Source: DASUUI01 sp964577965
Lineage (GTDB): Bacteria; Gemmatimonadota; Gemmatimonadetes; Gemmatimonadales; Gemmatimonadaceae
Direction: 5' to 3'
DNA length: 9,251 nt
Assembly: GCA_964577965.1 (NCBI GenBank)
Contig: CAZOAT010000097.1
Location: 1 to 9,251 of the forward strand
In this document: positions 6,400 through 9,251 of the stretch, piece after piece
Layout: every line of letters begins with the position of its first letter
Numbering within the stretch: the first letter of the stretch is position 1
Position numbers and translations under genes: made by a program
Notes under the pieces: model-generated
What the model was told of the DNA's origin: nothing
The model's database searches: none
What the model saw: only the letters and a program-made list of their open reading frames with translations

Positions 6400-6922
6400 T
6401 CACTTGCCGAGTGGGTTGTCTACCTCCACGGCGATCGAAAACGAGAGCTGGCTGCCGCTGCTGCCCAGGGACATGGCTGGTATGACGTGGCGATAGAACT
6501 TCGGTTCCAGGCTGAGGTTGATCTCCCTCCTGGCGACGTTCCATTCCTCGGCGCTGTTCTTGCCCGGACCGCTGAAAGTGGGCCCGACGGTGTCGTCCGA
6601 GCCAAATGCAGGACTCACAATGCCAAGTGTCGCCGCCTGAACCACGGTATTGGATGCATCCCGATCGTCGTCCAGCCCTTCGACGTGAATTACCAGCTTT
6701 TCAGGTGCGTTCTCGATGACGACCTGCCTGTTCATGTCGTACCGGGCTCCGCTCTCGAGCTTCAGCGGCTTGTCGTACGAGCCGACGGTGAACTTGTGTT
6801 CGCCATTCACGTACACGCGAAACTGGAGATCACCGGCGCTGGTCGGATCGCTGTCGTTCACGATCTGAATCAGCTTGAAGTTGAGCGTTACGACACGAAG
6901 CTTCGTCGAGAAGTTGCCCGTC
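6400..6922 (-). CDS. 3' part of a secreted beta-rich protein, cut by an assembly gap
   Basis: The frame ends at TGA 6402-6400 and is open without a stop into the Ns at 6923. It should not be started at the GTG at 6861, because the preceding residues (FSTKLRVVTLNFKLIQIV) continue the same beta strands. About 173 residues are visible. They look like a beta-sandwich: alternating strands around VNDSDPTSAGDLQFRVYVNG, FTVGSYDKPLKLESG and KLVIHVEGLDDDRDASNT, ending in LSFSIAVEVDNPLG. The acidic DSD...GD and DDDRD loops could bind a metal such as calcium, as in C2-like sandwiches, but this is a guess. It is most likely the C-terminal half of the gene starting at 7259. It is followed after five bases by the membrane protein. 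Confidence 0.7.
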
Positions 6923-7022
6923 NNNNNNNNNNNNNNNNNNNNNNNNNNNNNNNNNNNNNNNNNNNNNNNNNNNNNNNNNNNNNNNNNNNNNNNNNNNNNN
7001 NNNNNNNNNNNNNNNNNNNNNN
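6923..7022. other. Assembly gap of exactly 100 Ns
   Basis: Exactly 100 consecutive N bases, the conventional placeholder for a scaffold gap of unknown length. It interrupts coding sequence: minus-strand frames are open on both sides. With 100 bases taken literally the frames do not match, so the real gap length must differ, or two separate genes meet inside it. Confidence 0.98.
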
Positions 7023-7259
7023 CATGCGGGCGCCGCTGATCTCCACTACTGCGCTGACGTTGGGCCTCGCGTCGAACGCGATCGTGACGTCCTGCGCACC
7101 TGGCTGAACTGTAACGTGGCGGATATGCAATTCAGATCCGGGCAGGATTCTCGCGGCAGCAGCCTTGATGCGGTCGATGGCGCGCTCCTGCGCGCCCAGC
7201 GCATTCGGCAGTGTGAGCAGGAGAACAACGATGGGTATGGCGCGAAGAAGCGGCTGCAT
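7023..7259 (-). CDS. 5' part of the secreted beta-rich protein
   Basis: ATG 7259 lies three bases after the TAG of the upstream Cys-rich gene (7265-7263). The first 79 residues are visible. MQPLLRAIPIVVLLLTLPNA followed by LGAQ is a strong signal peptide with probable cleavage after Ala22 or Gln24, so the product is exported. Next comes a helix (AIDRIKAAAARIL), then strands HIRHVTVQPGAQDVTIAFDA and VSAVVEISGARM. The pattern of P-x-A-Q-x-V-T-I-x-F followed by a V-V-E-I strand recalls Fn3-like N-terminal domains such as those of purple acid phosphatases, but the remaining sequence shows no phosphatase motif. It is most simply the start of the protein whose end lies at 6922-6400. Confidence 0.72.
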
Positions 7260-7262
7260 TGG

Positions 7263-8270
7263 CTAACGCTCGCAGGTTATGGAAGTGAAGGCACTGCACC
7301 TGGCTTGTCTGCACTGCTGTCCATTCCAGGTGGCTGAACTCGATCGCACGATCTCACTCGCGTAAGCGGTCGCCGCGCGGTGTCCCTTCGCCTTGCAGAA
7401 GTTGTCTGCGGCGGGGTCCCCGCAGTCACGATTCGGCAGGCCCAGGCAGCTGTTGAGACGGTCACCGGCCGGGTTCGTCGGGTTCTGATATGTCACAGCT
7501 GCGTCGTTCCTCGCCGCCGGTGGACTGGAAGGAGCCACCGGATCGACACGCTCCGGTTCGACGGGGCGCGCTTTCCCCGGGGTCGTACGCGGCTGGGACA
7601 CCCGATCGCCGACTCGCGCCTTGCTCGCACCCTGCGCGGTTTGAGGCACGTTGCCAGGTGATTTCGTGGGGGCCGCAGCGGGCTGCTCGGACGCCGGCGC
7701 AGACGGAGGTGCAGCCACTGGTCCGCAGATGAGACCTAGGGCGTTGACACGATCGCTGGCACGTCCGCGAATACCTATTGCAACGGAGCCCGCCGGACAC
7801 CGCTGTGCCGCCTGAATGGAGGGGTCGCTCGCTCCCGGGGCCAGGACACGGGAACTGCGTCTGTTATACGGTGAGAAGATTTCCCTGCAGGCGAATTCGA
7901 ACGTGGTGAGGTGTTCCGGTTCGCTGTCGGTTGTCGAGAGTGCGAACCCGATTGAGCTGACCGCCTCCCCGTTCCCTGCACACCGTTGGTCGGAAGCTGC
8001 GGTACCGCCGCCGCCACCTGCCAGTAGGCCACGGCCGCCTGGCTCGAGGACGTACGAGAGTGGATTCAGCGTGCGACGGGCGCAGATGATGCTTATCGCG
8101 TGCACGCCGTCTCCAACGCGGGCATGGAAGCCGATCACATTCTCGCGCGCGGGACACTGCTGACGGAAGTCGGCGCCCGCCGCGCTGCCCTGAATGGGCA
8201 GGATCTGCGCTGGCGTGGGCACCGGCGCTCCCAGCAGCACGGCCAGGCCGATCACGCATGAGATTCTCAT
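7263..8270 (-). CDS. Secreted beta-prism-like / six-cysteine domain protein, second paralogue
   Basis: ATG 8270-8268 overlaps the upstream TGA (8269-8267) as ATGA, giving 335 residues. The frame is open to 8432, but that part lies inside the upstream gene and the signal peptide begins at 8270. A signal peptide (MRISCVIGLAVLLGAPVPTP, then AQ) is followed by three Cys-bracketed units: C39-C63, C97-C128 and C158-C182. The first and third share the pattern C-P-A-x(3)-I-G-x(2)-x-R-x(4)-V-x-A-x(3)-I-C with equal 24-residue spacing. This recalls VMO-I or jacalin-type beta-prism repeats, by eye only. A Pro/Ala/Ser-rich linker runs from about 184 to 262. The C-terminal domain has Cys 275, 283, 292, 320, 325 and 333, with LPNRDCGDPAADNFCKAKGH and SAFTSITC. 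A binding or structural role outside the cell is more likely than an enzymatic one. Paralogue of the upstream gene. Confidence 0.83.
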   Translation of the reverse strand: MRISCVIGLAVLLGAPVPTPAQILPIQGSAAGADFRQQCPARENVIGFHARVGDGVHAISIICARRTLNPLSYVLEPGGRGLLAGGGGGTAASDQRCAGNGEAVSSIGFALSTTDSEPEHLTTFEFACREIFSPYNRRSSRVLAPGASDPSIQAAQRCPAGSVAIGIRGRASDRVNALGLICGPVAAPPSAPASEQPAAAPTKSPGNVPQTAQGASKARVGDRVSQPRTTPGKARPVEPERVDPVAPSSPPAARNDAAVTYQNPTNPAGDRLNSCLGLPNRDCGDPAADNFCKAKGHRAATAYASEIVRSSSATWNGQQCRQARCSAFTSITCER

Positions 8271-9251
8271 CGTGACTGACAGGTGATGGATGTGAACGCC
8301 TCGCACTGCGCACTTCTGCACTGCGTCCCGCTCCACGTGTGTGACTCTCCTTTCAGCACCTCCGTCGAGAACGCGACTGCTGCGGCATGGCCGCGCGCCT
8401 CGCAGAACTGCTTCGCCGCAGGTTCGCCGCACTGACGGTTTGGCAGCTGAAGACAGACGTTGAGCCGCTGGCCCGCCGGTGTAGTCGGGTTCGGGAACAC
8501 TGCGCGTACGGGTTCTGCAGCGACGGGGGGCGGGACCGCGGGAGTGGAGGGCGTACCGGGAGGGCTGGAAGCACTTGAAGGACCGCTTTTCGTCGATGGG
8601 TTGCCTACACCGCCGACTTTGGCGGCGCCGCCTCCCGTCCGCGGAGCACGTGGCTGCGCGCTCACCTTTCCACCCACCCGTTCTTTGCTCAGTTCACGCC
8701 CGGTAGTACGCGTTGACTGGCCCATGGCGGCGACAGGCGTGGGCGCCGCGCCGCAGATAAGGCCCAGCGCATCCACATACTGTCCCGCTCGCCCACGCAG
8801 ACCGATCGCGGCCGTCCCCGCGGGACAACTCTGGGGTTGGAGTATGCTCACATCGCGGCCAGTCGTGCCGACGCCTTTCGGGGCGCTGGCGAAAAAGTGG
8901 TCCGCACTCAGAACTACATGCCGTTGCTCGCGTTGCTCGTGCGGTGGCTCGAGTTTCCCGCACATGAAGCTGAAACCGGTCACGAGCTCCGGGTCATTCA
9001 CGTCGAGCGTGCCCAGGTCCCGCGTGACACTGAATTCGATCCCCGTCACGGCCTGAGTGGCGACGGGACATAGCACGTTCCGCACTGTTCCACCGCTCCC
9101 ACCCGCGAAGCCGCTGGGTGTCGCTGCCGGGCCCACGGCGTGCGTGTTGCGCACCCAGGGAGCGCAAAGGACGCGCACGGCGTCCACCCACGAGCCGCCG
9201 CGCGCCTCGAACCCGACGACGTACTCCCGCTCGCCGCATTGCTGCCTGAAG
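8267..9251 (-). CDS. Secreted beta-prism-like / six-cysteine domain protein, first paralogue, 5' end missing
   Basis: The frame is open from the window edge to TGA 8269-8267, giving 327 visible residues. The GTG at 9187 is an internal Val codon: the residues before it, FRQQCGEREYVVGFEARGGS, match DFRQQCPARENVIGFHARVG of the second paralogue, so only the signal peptide and a few residues are lost. Numbered from the edge, Cys pairs are 5-29, 61-97 and 142-166; the first and third span 24 residues, exactly as in the paralogue. AAIGLRGRAGQYVDALGLIC is the clearest beta-prism-like unit. A Pro/Gly/Ser/Ala-rich linker (about 170-250) contains SKERVGGKVS, close to SKARVGDRVS in the paralogue. The C-terminal cysteines (266, 274, 283, 311, 316, 324) have the same spacings, 8-9-28-5-8, and this domain is roughly 60% identical. 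Arises from tandem duplication. No enzymatic motif is seen. Confidence 0.82.
   Translation of the reverse strand, partial: FRQQCGEREYVVGFEARGGSWVDAVRVLCAPWVRNTHAVGPAATPSGFAGGSGGTVRNVLCPVATQAVTGIEFSVTRDLGTLDVNDPELVTGFSFMCGKLEPPHEQREQRHVVLSADHFFASAPKGVGTTGRDVSILQPQSCPAGTAAIGLRGRAGQYVDALGLICGAAPTPVAAMGQSTRTTGRELSKERVGGKVSAQPRAPRTGGGAAKVGGVGNPSTKSGPSSASSPPGTPSTPAVPPPVAAEPVRAVFPNPTTPAGQRLNVCLQLPNRQCGEPAAKQFCEARGHAAAVAFSTEVLKGESHTWSGTQCRSAQCEAFTSITCQSR

Noticed and set aside
8271..8432. N-terminal extension of the second Cys-rich paralogue
   Set aside because: It falls within the conserved C-terminal domain of the first paralogue. The signal peptide starts at 8270.

Overview
This is a high-GC bacterial window. 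It probably comes from an uncultured or draft-assembled soil-type organism, because it contains a run of exactly 100 Ns, the usual scaffold gap of unknown size. The PadR regulator with a permease-prefix membrane protein, the many signal peptides and the high GC fit Acidobacteriota or Gemmatimonadota best. That placement is inference; no rRNA or other phylogenetic marker is present. I see no tRNA, CRISPR array, insertion sequence or phage gene.

Layout. (1) Positions 1-2254, minus strand: DUF1801-domain protein (2254-1745), MOSC-domain protein (1571-783), an overlapping 28-residue signal-peptide-like small ORF (786-700), and a secreted DUF1028 protein (629-1, cut by the window edge). (2) Positions 2424-4267, plus strand: a clear sigma70-type promoter overlaid by a TATACATA/TATGTATA dyad and a third half-site, then a PadR-family regulator and a polytopic membrane protein with a permease-prefix domain (DUF4153-like). 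They are 2 bases apart, so this looks like a self-regulated regulator/membrane-protein operon. (3) Positions 4568-5640, plus strand: two small predicted lipoproteins joined by a TGATG stop/start overlap. (4) Positions 9251-5819, minus strand: a tightly packed run of uncharacterised secreted or membrane proteins. It starts with two tandem paralogues (9251-8267 partial, 8270-7263), each with Cys-bracketed beta-prism-like repeats, a Pro/Ala/Ser-rich linker and a six-cysteine C-terminal domain. Next comes a secreted beta-rich protein split by the gap (7259-7023 and 6922-6400), then a single-pass membrane protein (6394-5819).

The best-supported regulatory story is autorepression of the PadR/membrane-protein operon. 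The least explained part is the 9251-5819 cluster: coupled junctions and export signals suggest its products act together outside the cytoplasmic membrane, but no enzyme motif reveals what they do.
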